A stretch of 7,501 bases of DNA, taken from Trueperaceae bacterium (GTDB lineage: Bacteria > Deinococcota > Deinococci > Deinococcales > Trueperaceae). The stretch is taken from contig SKWV01000149.1 in NCBI GenBank assembly GCA_007128755.1, positions 1-7,501 of the forward strand, written 5' to 3'. Shown here one piece after another: positions 1-5,321 of this stretch. A program made the translations under genes and the position numbers. Numbering within the stretch: position 1 is the first letter of the stretch; each line of letters starts with the position of its first letter. The notes beneath the pieces were generated by a model. The model saw only the letters and a list, made by a program, of their open reading frames with translations, was not told the DNA's origin and did not search any database.

Positions 1-507
1 GGGCGGGTGCTGCACGCGCTCATGCAGGAGGTCCTCAGCGGCGAGCTGACGGACGACGCGCCCGCGCTGGCGTCACGCGCGGCCGAGTTCGTGCAGCGGC
101 TCGGCTTCGACGAGACCGACGAGGGGGCAGCCCGCCTCTCCGCCACGTCGCTCGCCGCGGACGTCCGCCGCGGCCTCGCCGTACCCGAGGTGGCCGCGCA
201 CCGCGCCCGCTTGGTGCCGGAGGTACCCGTCTACGCGCTCGAAGCGGCGGTCGACGACGACGCCGACCCCGGGCGGGCCGCGCGCGGCGAGCAGGCGATC
301 GTCACCACCGGCATCGCCGACGCCGTGGCGTTCGCCGACGACGGTTCGGTCGACCTGGTCGTGGACTGGAAGAGCGACGCCAGGCCGCTCCCCGAGCACG
401 CCCACGCCTACGAACGGCAGCTGCGGCACTACGGGCGCATCCTCGGCGCGCGACGCGGACTCCTCGTCTTCCTGAGCACGGGCGAGGTCGTGCCGGTCGC
501 GACCTGA
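1..507 (+). CDS. AddA/RecB-like helicase-nuclease, C-terminal PD-(D/E)XK nuclease domain (5' partial)
   Basis: The reading frame is open from base 1 and begins G-R-V-L-H, so the true start lies upstream of the window and only about 168 C-terminal residues are seen. They fit the RecB-type PD-(D/E)XK nuclease domain at the end of AddA/UvrD-like helicases. The G-R-x-x-H opening motif is at residues 1-5. A conserved Glu lies in P-E-V-P (near residue 74). The metal-binding Asp is in G-I-A-D-A (residue 107, codon 319-321), and the D-W-K-S core is at residues 122-125 (codons 364-375). A Y-x-x-Q-L-x-x-Y motif follows at about 137-144. Such enzymes resect double-strand DNA breaks. The catalytic residues look intact. 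No helicase motif is visible, so a stand-alone RecB-family nuclease or another UvrD-type fusion remains possible. The gene ends 212 nt before the ribose genes, and nothing suggests a functional link to them. Confidence 0.8.
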   Translation, partial: GRVLHALMQEVLSGELTDDAPALASRAAEFVQRLGFDETDEGAARLSATSLAADVRRGLAVPEVAAHRARLVPEVPVYALEAAVDDDADPGRAARGEQAIVTTGIADAVAFADDGSVDLVVDWKSDARPLPEHAHAYERQLRHYGRILGARRGLLVFLSTGEVVPVAT

Positions 508-518
508 GCCCGTCGGCG

Positions 519-553
519 TGCGGCCGCGCCCGAGCGCCCCGTAGGCGGCCGCA
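519..553. terminator. 9-bp inverted repeat after the nuclease gene, possible terminator
   Basis: TGCGGCCGC (519-527) is perfectly inverted as GCGGCCGCA (545-553) around a 17-nt loop, starting 12 nt after the nuclease stop codon. The position suits a hairpin terminator or 3'-end stabiliser, but there is no T-run on either side. Each arm contains the self-palindrome GCGGCCGC, which is fairly common in DNA this GC-rich, so chance is a real alternative. Confidence 0.35.
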
Positions 554-700
554 GGCCGGGCGCCCTGACGATTGTCCCGTGGGAGCGGCAGCCGACGCTC
601 TACGCTGGATGTCATCGGTTCCGCGGGGATCGCGAGGTCGGCGGCGGATCCCGGTGAGGCGTGACGCAGCGCGCGGTGGCCCCGACCTGCCGACCAGTGC

Positions 701-712
701 GCTCCCGGGAGC
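701..712. promoter_or_regulatory. 12-bp palindrome overlapping the rbsA ribosome-binding site
   Basis: GCTCCCGGGAGC is a perfect 12-bp palindrome ending 7 nt before the rbsA ATG. The likely Shine-Dalgarno GGGAG (707-711, 8 nt from the ATG) lies in its right half. GACC (692-695) and GGTC (715-718) could add an outer stem across an internal loop. In RNA this could form a GCTC/GAGC stem that partly hides the ribosome site; in DNA it could be a repressor operator. Twelve-base palindromes are expected several times by chance in this much GC-rich DNA, so only the location makes it notable. Confidence 0.3.
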
Positions 713-719
713 ACGGTCC

Positions 720-2171
720 ATGGCATTACTCGACATGACCGGCATCCACAAGCGCTTCGGTCAGGTCTCCGCCCTCGCCGACGTCGACTTCGACCTGGAG
801 GCCGGTGAGGTCCACGCCCTCGTGGGTGAGAACGGCGCCGGCAAGTCCACCCTCATGAAGGTGCTGGCGGGGGTGCAACGGGCCGACAGCGGCACCATGA
901 CGCTCGCCGGCTCCGTGGTCCGTTTCGGGAGCGTGAACGAAGCGCAAGCCCACGGCGTCGTCATGGTGTACCAGGAGCTCGCGCTGGTGCCGAGCCTCTC
1001 CGTCGCCGAGAACCTGTTCCTGGGCAAGCTCCCGAAGGTCGTCGGCTACGGCGCCCTCTTCGAGCGCGCCAGGAGGCTCCTCACCCGCGTCGAGCTCGAG
1101 GTCGACCCGGGCACCGAGGTCGCGCGGCTCAGCATCGGCGAGAAGCAGCTCGTGGAGATCGCCCGCGCCCTGGCGCGCGAGGGCCGGATCCTCGTGCTCG
1201 ACGAGCCGACCGCGGCGCTGTCGGCGACCGAGAGCGACCGCCTGTTCGCCATCATCGACAAGGTCAAGCAGGGCGGCGTCGCCGTCGTGTACATCAGCCA
1301 CCGCCTCGAGGAGGTGTTCCGCATCGCGGACCGCGTCACCGTCTTGCGCGACGGCGAGCGCGTGGGAACCCGAACGGTGGCCGACACCTCCGCCGACGAG
1401 ATCGTGCAGCTCATGGTCGGCAAGAGCGTCCGCCACCACGAGCGCACCCCGCGAACCACCGAGCGCACGCTCGGGACGTTCGAGGCGTCGGGACCCGGAC
1501 TCGCGTCGATGTCGATCTCGCTGCGAGCCGGCGAGATCGTCGGGCTCGCCGGCGTGATCGGCTCCGGCCGGGAGCGGATCCTGCCCACGCTGTTCGGGTT
1601 GGGGGGCAGCGCGCGCTGGGCGGGCGAGAGCGTTCGCGGGCCGCGTGAGGCGATCCGTCGGGGCATCGTGCTCGTCCCCAGCGACCGGAAGACGCAAGGA
1701 CTCGTGGTGGAGCTGTCGGTCGAGGAGAACGTCTCCCTCGCGACGCTCTCGCGCCTGCAGCGCTTCGGGTTCATGGACCGGAAGCGCGAGCGCGAGCAGA
1801 CGAGACGCTGGATCGACCGCCTGGCGCTGCGCCCACCCGACCCGCGCAAGAGCGTCCGGGAGCTCTCGGGCGGCAACCAGCAGAAGGTGGTCATCGCCAA
1901 GGCGCTCGCGACGGAGCCGGAGGTGCTGCTCCTCGACGAGCCGACGCGCGGCGTCGACGTCGGCGCGCGCGCCGAGCTCTACGACGTCATCGACGACCTC
2001 TCGCAGCGCGGGTTGGGACTCGTGCTCTCGTCGAGCGACTCGGAGGAGCTGCTCCGGCTCTCCGACCGGATCCTCGTGTTCCGTGGCGGTCGCGTCACCG
2101 CCGAACTCTTGCCCCCCTTCGCGTACGAGGAGGTCGTCGCCCATGTCACTGGCGCGCGTCAACTGGCGTGA
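720..2171 (+). CDS. rbsA: Ribose ABC importer, double ATP-binding subunit RbsA
   Basis: A 483-residue sugar-importer ATPase of the RbsA/MglA/XylG type, with two fused nucleotide-binding domains; it sits on the inner face of the membrane and powers ribose import. Domain 1 has Walker A GENGAGKST (36-44), Q-loop Gln85, signature LSIGEKQ (137-143), Walker B ILVLDE (157-162) and switch His194. Domain 2 has the family's degenerate Walker A without Lys (GVIGSGRERI, 278-287), signature LSGGNQQ (382-388), Walker B VLLLDE (402-407) and the typical T-R-G-V-D-V-G stretch. Length is close to E. coli RbsA (about 500). I chose the ATG at 720 because homologues begin with a similar short lead into the L-x-M-x-G-I-x-K-x-F segment and GGGAG lies 8 nt upstream; an ATG at 735 is possible. 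It heads the rbsACBD cassette and its end overlaps rbsC by 29 nt. A paralogous sugar is conceivable, but the neighbours point to ribose. Confidence 0.93.
   Translation: MALLDMTGIHKRFGQVSALADVDFDLEAGEVHALVGENGAGKSTLMKVLAGVQRADSGTMTLAGSVVRFGSVNEAQAHGVVMVYQELALVPSLSVAENLFLGKLPKVVGYGALFERARRLLTRVELEVDPGTEVARLSIGEKQLVEIARALAREGRILVLDEPTAALSATESDRLFAIIDKVKQGGVAVVYISHRLEEVFRIADRVTVLRDGERVGTRTVADTSADEIVQLMVGKSVRHHERTPRTTERTLGTFEASGPGLASMSISLRAGEIVGLAGVIGSGRERILPTLFGLGGSARWAGESVRGPREAIRRGIVLVPSDRKTQGLVVELSVEENVSLATLSRLQRFGFMDRKREREQTRRWIDRLALRPPDPRKSVRELSGGNQQKVVIAKALATEPEVLLLDEPTRGVDVGARAELYDVIDDLSQRGLGLVLSSSDSEELLRLSDRILVFRGGRVTAELLPPFAYEEVVAHVTGARQLA
2127..2133 (+). promoter_or_regulatory. rbsC ribosome-binding site inside rbsA
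   Basis: GAGGAGG lies 9 nt before the rbsC ATG at 2143 and within the last codons of rbsA. This strong site fixes the rbsC start and implies that rbsC translation begins before ribosomes leave rbsA. Confidence 0.75.
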
Positions 2172-3093
2172 GATCGTCGCTCGGTTCGGCCTCGTCATGG
2201 CGCTCGTGGCGCTGGTGATCGTGCTCTCGACGCTGTCCGACCGCTTCCTCACGACCTCGAACATCATCAACGTGCTCCGCCAGATCTCGATCAACGCGAT
2301 CATCGCCGCCGGCATGACGGTCGTGATCATCGGCCGGGGCATCGATCTCTCGGTCGGGTCGCTGCTGGCCCTGACCGGCGTCGTCGGTGCCGGGCTCGCC
2401 GTCGGCGGGCTCCCCGCCGGCTTCGCGATCCTCGCGGCGCTGGCGCTCGGGACGGCGCTGGGCACCTTCAACGGCGCCTTCGTGGCGTACGCCGGGATCG
2501 CGCCCTTCATCGTCACGCTCGCGGGCTTGACGATCTTCCGTGGCGCGGCGCTGGCGTTCACCGACGGGCGGCCGATCAGCGGCCTGCCACCCCTGTTCCG
2601 CACCATCGGGTACGGCGACTTCCTGGGGCTCCCGATCCCCGTGTGGATCATGCTCGGCTTCCTGATCCTGACGCACGTGATCCTGCGCTACACGGCCCTG
2701 GGGCGTGCGGTGTACGCGATCGGCGGCAACGAGGAGGCCGCGCGGCTCTCCGGCATCCCCGTGCGCCGCGTGATCCTGTTCACGTTCGCCTACTCCGGCA
2801 TGGCGGCCGCCCTCGCCTCCATGGTGCTCACCGGCCGCCTCAACTCCGCCCAGCCCTCCGCCGGCGTCATGTTCGAGCTCGACGCCATCGCCGCCGTCGT
2901 CGTCGGCGGGACCTCGCTGTTCGGGGGGCGGGGCGGCGTCTTCGGCACGCTCATCGGCGCGTTGATCATCGGCGTCATCAACAACGGGATGAACCTGCTC
3001 AACGTCCCGTCCTTCTACCAGCAGATCGTCAAGGGAGGTGTGATCCTGGGCGCGCTCCTCATCGAACGACTCGTCGCCACCCGCAGGACCTGA
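2143..3093 (+). CDS. rbsC: Ribose ABC importer, membrane permease RbsC
   Basis: A 316-residue polytopic inner-membrane permease of the RbsC/AraH/MglC family (E. coli RbsC is 321). It is expected to work as a homodimer forming the ribose channel. The family signature G-M-T-V-V-I-x-x-x-G-I-D-L-S-V-G-S spans residues 57-73. The ATPase-coupling stretch A-I-G-G-N-E-E-A-A-R-L-S-G-I is at 192-205, and the C-terminal hallmarks L-D-A-I-A-A-V-V-V-G-G-T-S (246-258) and N-N-G-M-N-L-L (280-286) are present. Hydrophobic segments run at about 14-32, 50-64, 71-90, 93-118, 120-139, 166-182, 208-228, 247-262, 265-282 and 295-309. The start follows the GAGGAGG site; the first residues lie over the end of rbsA. 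Resemblance to E. coli RbsC runs the full length, supporting ribose rather than galactose or xylose. Nothing is truncated. Confidence 0.94.
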   Translation: MSLARVNWREIVARFGLVMALVALVIVLSTLSDRFLTTSNIINVLRQISINAIIAAGMTVVIIGRGIDLSVGSLLALTGVVGAGLAVGGLPAGFAILAALALGTALGTFNGAFVAYAGIAPFIVTLAGLTIFRGAALAFTDGRPISGLPPLFRTIGYGDFLGLPIPVWIMLGFLILTHVILRYTALGRAVYAIGGNEEAARLSGIPVRRVILFTFAYSGMAAALASMVLTGRLNSAQPSAGVMFELDAIAAVVVGGTSLFGGRGGVFGTLIGALIIGVINNGMNLLNVPSFYQQIVKGGVILGALLIERLVATRRT

Positions 3094-3107
3094 CCGCACC
3101 GATCATC

Positions 3108-3115
3108 AGGAGGAG
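3108..3115 (+). promoter_or_regulatory. Strong rbsB ribosome-binding site
   Basis: AGGAGGAG lies just before the rbsB ATG at 3119. It is among the best Shine-Dalgarno matches in the window, which fits the need for more binding protein than permease. Confidence 0.75.
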
Positions 3116-3118
3116 AAC

Positions 3119-4006
3119 ATGCGTATCATCGCCGTTGCGTTCGCACTGCTACTGGGCTCCAGCGCGATCGCCCAGACCATCGGGCTCTCCGTCTCCACGC
3201 TCGACAACCCGTTCTTCGTGACGCTGCGCGACGGCGCGCAGGCCATGGCGGACGACCTCGGCATGGAGCTCCTCGTCACCGACGCGCGCGACAGCGTCAG
3301 CACGCAGATCAGCGACATCGAGGACCTCGTGCAGCGCGGCATCGACGTGCTGATCGTCAACCCCACCGACTCCGACGCCGTCGTGCCCGCCGTCGCCGCC
3401 GCCATGGCCGCGGGCATCCCCGTCATCGCCGTCGACCGCGGCGTCAACACCGAGGGCCTCGCCTACTTCATCGCCTCCGACAACGTCGCCGGTGGATCGG
3501 CGGCCGCCGAGTTCATCTGCGGCCTGCTGGACGGCAGCGGCCCGGTCGTCGAGCTCGAGGGGATCCCGGGCGTGTCCGCCACCCGCGAGCGCGGTGAAGG
3601 CTTCAACACCTTCATGCGCGAGCAGTGCCCGGGCGTCGAGATCGTCGCGCGCCAGACCGCGAACTTCAACCGCGCCGAGGGCCTCACCGTGATGGAGAAC
3701 ATCCTCACAGCCCAGCCCGACATCGCGGCGGTGTTCGCGCACAACGACGAGATGGCGCTCGGCGCGCTCCAGGCGGTCGAGGCCATGGGTCGCGACATCA
3801 TCGTGGTCGGCTTCGACGCGACCGACGACGCCGTCGCCGCGGTCGAGGACTGCCGCATGGCCGCGACCGTCGCGCAGCTCCCCTACCAGCTCGGAGCACA
3901 GTCGGTCGAGGCCGCCGCGGGCATCGTCGCCGCGGGCGCCCCGATGCAGACCGAGAACATCGCGGTCGAGCTCGAGCTCGTCACCGAAGAGGCGTGCGAC
4001 TGGTGA
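3119..4006 (+). CDS. rbsB: Periplasmic D-ribose-binding protein RbsB
   Basis: A 295-residue exported binding protein (E. coli RbsB is 296) that captures ribose and docks on RbsC. Residues 1-19 are a signal peptide: M-R, a hydrophobic core, and A-I-A before Q19; no lipobox Cys, so a soluble periplasmic protein is expected. The type I periplasmic-binding fold follows. By alignment from memory with E. coli RbsB, ribose-contact positions are kept: S26, N30, F32 and F33 in S-T-L-D-N-P-F-F; D106 and R107; the R-E-R-G-E-G-F segment at 156-162 that carries the sugar-binding Arg; F183; N209 in H-N-D-E-M-A-L-G-A-L; F232 and D233; Q253. This makes ribose the well-supported ligand. Unusually for an exported RbsB it has four Cys (134, 170, 245, 293). 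It lies 25 nt after rbsC and is followed by a strong hairpin. Confidence 0.95.
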   Translation: MRIIAVAFALLLGSSAIAQTIGLSVSTLDNPFFVTLRDGAQAMADDLGMELLVTDARDSVSTQISDIEDLVQRGIDVLIVNPTDSDAVVPAVAAAMAAGIPVIAVDRGVNTEGLAYFIASDNVAGGSAAAEFICGLLDGSGPVVELEGIPGVSATRERGEGFNTFMREQCPGVEIVARQTANFNRAEGLTVMENILTAQPDIAAVFAHNDEMALGALQAVEAMGRDIIVVGFDATDDAVAAVEDCRMAATVAQLPYQLGAQSVEAAAGIVAAGAPMQTENIAVELELVTEEACDW

Positions 4007-4011
4007 TCCAC

Positions 4012-4051
4012 GTGCGCGGGCGGGCCGGTCGTGCCGTGCCCGCCCGCGCAC
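4012..4051 (+). promoter_or_regulatory. Perfect 14-bp-stem hairpin between rbsB and rbsD
   Basis: GTGCGCGGGCGGGC (4012-4025) is followed after a 12-nt loop by its exact reverse complement GCCCGCCCGCGCAC (4038-4051). The stem starts 6 nt after the rbsB stop and ends 17 nt before the rbsD ribosome site. With nearly all G-C pairs it would be a very stable RNA hairpin. There is no T-run after it, so a complete intrinsic terminator is doubtful. A 3'-end stabiliser of the rbsB message, or a partial terminator lowering rbsD output, is more likely. The structure is seen in the sequence; the role is inferred. Confidence 0.7.
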
Positions 4052-4067
4052 TCCGCCCATGCCGCGC

Positions 4068-4076
4068 GAGGGAGGG
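4068..4076 (+). promoter_or_regulatory. rbsD ribosome-binding site
   Basis: GAGGGAGGG lies directly before the ATG at 4080, with GGAGG (4071-4075) 4 nt from it. It selects this ATG over an in-frame ATG at 4059, which has no ribosome site and lies only 8 nt after the hairpin. Confidence 0.7.
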
Positions 4077-4079
4077 CGC

Positions 4080-4478
4080 ATGAAGAAGACTGGCCTGTTG
4101 CACGCCGAGCTCTCGCGCGTGATCGCCGGCATGGGACACCGGGACCTGCTGGTGATCGGCGACGCGGGGCTGCCCATCCCGAGGGGCGTGAGCGTCGTCG
4201 ACCTCGCGCTCCGGCCGGGCGTGCCGACGTTCCTCGAGACGCTGGGCACCGTGCTCGGCGAGCTCCACGTCGAGGAGGCCGTCATCGACACGGAACTGGC
4301 GAGCGTCTCGCCGAGCATGCACGCCGACTTCCTCCGACTGTGGCCGGAGGAGATCGTGCTGCGGAACGTGCCGCACGCCGACTTCCAGCGCCTCGCGCAG
4401 GGCGCCAAGGCCATCGTCCGGACCGGCGAGTGCACGGCCTACAGCAACGTGGCGTTGTACGCGGGCGTCATCTTCTAG
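4080..4478 (+). CDS. rbsD: D-ribose pyranase RbsD
   Basis: A 132-residue cytoplasmic enzyme (E. coli RbsD is 139) that interconverts the beta-pyranose and beta-furanose forms of D-ribose, supplying the furanose used by ribokinase. It resembles E. coli RbsD from end to end. Visible family features are the M-K-K start, G-H-R-D with catalytic His20, D-A-G-L-P-I-P (28-34) with Asp28, L-R-P-G-V-P-T-F (44-51), His99 in N-V-P-H-A-D-F, and the C-terminal R-T-G-E-C-T-A-Y-S-N (114-123) with Tyr121 and Asn123. RbsD-type pyranases assemble as rings of subunits. The family also includes the fucose mutarotase FucU, but the rbsACB neighbours and the sequence favour RbsD. It is last in this cassette, whereas in E. 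coli rbsD is first, and no ribokinase gene follows. Confidence 0.95.
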   Translation: MKKTGLLHAELSRVIAGMGHRDLLVIGDAGLPIPRGVSVVDLALRPGVPTFLETLGTVLGELHVEEAVIDTELASVSPSMHADFLRLWPEEIVLRNVPHADFQRLAQGAKAIVRTGECTAYSNVALYAGVIF

Positions 4479-4508
4479 ATCTCGCCGAGGGCGCGAGGGA
4501 TCCCGAGA

Positions 4509-4531
4509 CGGGCGCTCTACCCCAGCGCCCG
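4509..4531. terminator. Short hairpin between convergent rbsD and HAD genes, possible two-way terminator
   Basis: CGGGCGCT (4509-4516) is inverted as AGCGCCCG (4524-4531) with a 7-nt loop. The loop contains the TAG stop codon of the minus-strand HAD gene (4517-4519), and the hairpin starts 30 nt after the rbsD stop. Sitting where two operons converge, it could end transcription from both sides. There is no T-run on either strand, so termination would have to be of a non-canonical, GC-rich kind. Confidence 0.4.
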
Positions 4532-5284
4532 GTTCGCCCGCACCAGTGCCTCGTAGGCCGTCAACGTCGCCGCCACGTCGTCGTCGTCGAGCGCGTGGGT
4601 CACCGCGTCTCGAACCTCGGCCGAGGCGTTGCCCGGTGCGAAGCTCACGCCGCAGCGCCGCAACCAGCCGATGTCGCCGGCGCTGTCGCCGATGCCCGCC
4701 ATCTCGCCCGGCGCGACGCCGAGCTCCTCGCAGAGCCACGACAACCCGCTCTCCTTGTCGACGCCCGGTAGCAGCACGTTGACGCACTCGTTCGACGGGT
4801 CGAGCACCAGGTCGAGCTCGTGTTCGTCGATGATCGCGCGGAGATCCGCCATGAGCGGTCCGGGGTCGAACGTCGCTTCGATGGGGAACACGGACGCCGA
4901 CGCCACCTTGCCGGGCTGCAAGAACATCTCCGGCCGCTCGTTCACGAGCGCCTCGAGCCGGTGCAGGTGGTCGAGCGCCCCCTCGATACCGGAGGCGAGC
5001 CACGCGCGGTACGGGTGCCGGGTGGCGAGTCCGGCGCCGTTCTCGAACGACACCGCCACGCGGGTGGCGAGCGCCTGCGTCATGGCGTCGATGTAGCCGT
5101 GCGGTCGACCGGTGACGAACGAGACCGTCGGTACGGTGGGGTCGTCGCCGCTCGCGCGGTTGAGCGCCGCGATCCGGTCGAGGGCTGGGAGATCGAAGTC
5201 GACGTGCCCGATGGCGGCGAGGCATCCGTCGATGTCGACCACGAACACGCGGATGGGGTGAGCGGTGGCGAGCGTGAGCGTCAC
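4517..5284 (-). CDS. HAD-superfamily phosphatase (Cof/HAD-IIB type)
   Basis: A 255-residue cytoplasmic hydrolase of the haloacid dehalogenase superfamily; these enzymes remove phosphate from small phosphorylated compounds through an aspartyl-phosphate. Motif I is V-D-I-D-G-C with nucleophile Asp17 and acid/base Asp19. Motif II is F-V-T-G-R with Thr58. Motif III Lys is probably Lys177 in V-D-K-E-S-G. Motif IV is G-I-G-D-S-A-G-D with Asp200 and Asp204. About 115 residues between motifs II and III give room for a C2-type cap, as in Cof/sugar-phosphatase and mannosyl-3-phosphoglycerate phosphatase relatives. The catalytic set is complete, but the substrate cannot be read from the sequence. Translation starts at GTG 5284-5282: an in-frame stop lies three codons upstream and no other start fits before motif I. 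No good ribosome site is visible. It follows the ABC ATPase by 37 nt on the same strand, so it is probably the last gene of that operon. Confidence 0.88.
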   Translation of the reverse strand: MTLTLATAHPIRVFVVDIDGCLAAIGHVDFDLPALDRIAALNRASGDDPTVPTVSFVTGRPHGYIDAMTQALATRVAVSFENGAGLATRHPYRAWLASGIEGALDHLHRLEALVNERPEMFLQPGKVASASVFPIEATFDPGPLMADLRAIIDEHELDLVLDPSNECVNVLLPGVDKESGLSWLCEELGVAPGEMAGIGDSAGDIGWLRRCGVSFAPGNASAEVRDAVTHALDDDDVAATLTAYEALVRANRALG

Positions 5285-5321
5285 CGCTCGAGCTTACCGC
5301 GCAGGGCGTGGGGCGGCACCC

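Larger units (their letters stand above)
508..719. other. Non-coding region between the nuclease gene and rbsA
   Basis: About 210 bases with no convincing gene. It holds an inverted repeat just after the nuclease stop (519-553), an 8-bp palindrome (558-565), a loose inverted repeat GGGATC/GATCCC (626-631 and 647-652), and a 12-bp palindrome next to the rbsA start (701-712). It is the likely site of the ribose operon promoter. The best candidates are TTGTCC (572-577) and TACGCT (601-606), but they are 23 nt apart, longer than a normal sigma-70 spacer, so I do not call a promoter. The rbsA frame stays open back to a GTG at 579, but that stretch is Arg/Pro-rich and unlike the family. Confidence 0.5.

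Noticed and set aside
572..606. Possible -35/-10 pair TTGTCC and TACGCT upstream of rbsA
   Set aside because: The 23-nt gap is too long for a standard sigma-70 promoter and the -10 match is weak, so I do not call it.
579..719. Upstream GTG start that would add 47 residues to RbsA
   Set aside because: The added stretch is Arg/Pro-rich and unlike RbsA N-termini, while the ATG at 720 has a ribosome site and the expected family start.
1551..1580. Missing Walker A Lys in the second RbsA domain, suggesting a damaged ATPase
   Set aside because: A degenerate second Walker A is normal for the RbsA/MglA/XylG family; the rest of the domain is intact.
726..2651. Long open frame of 641 codons on the minus strand across rbsA and rbsC
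   Set aside because: It lies antisense to two clearly recognised genes, is rich in Arg, Asp, Ala and Pro as expected of GC-rich shadow frames, and shows no family motif.
4059..4079. Upstream ATG start for RbsD
   Set aside because: It has no ribosome site, follows a strong hairpin by 8 nt, and would add seven residues before the conserved M-K-K start; 4080 has GGAGG at close spacing.
3149..4435. Open frame of 428 codons antisense to rbsB and rbsD
   Set aside because: Both plus-strand genes are recognised end to end; the antisense product is Gly/Asp/Val/Arg-rich with no motif.
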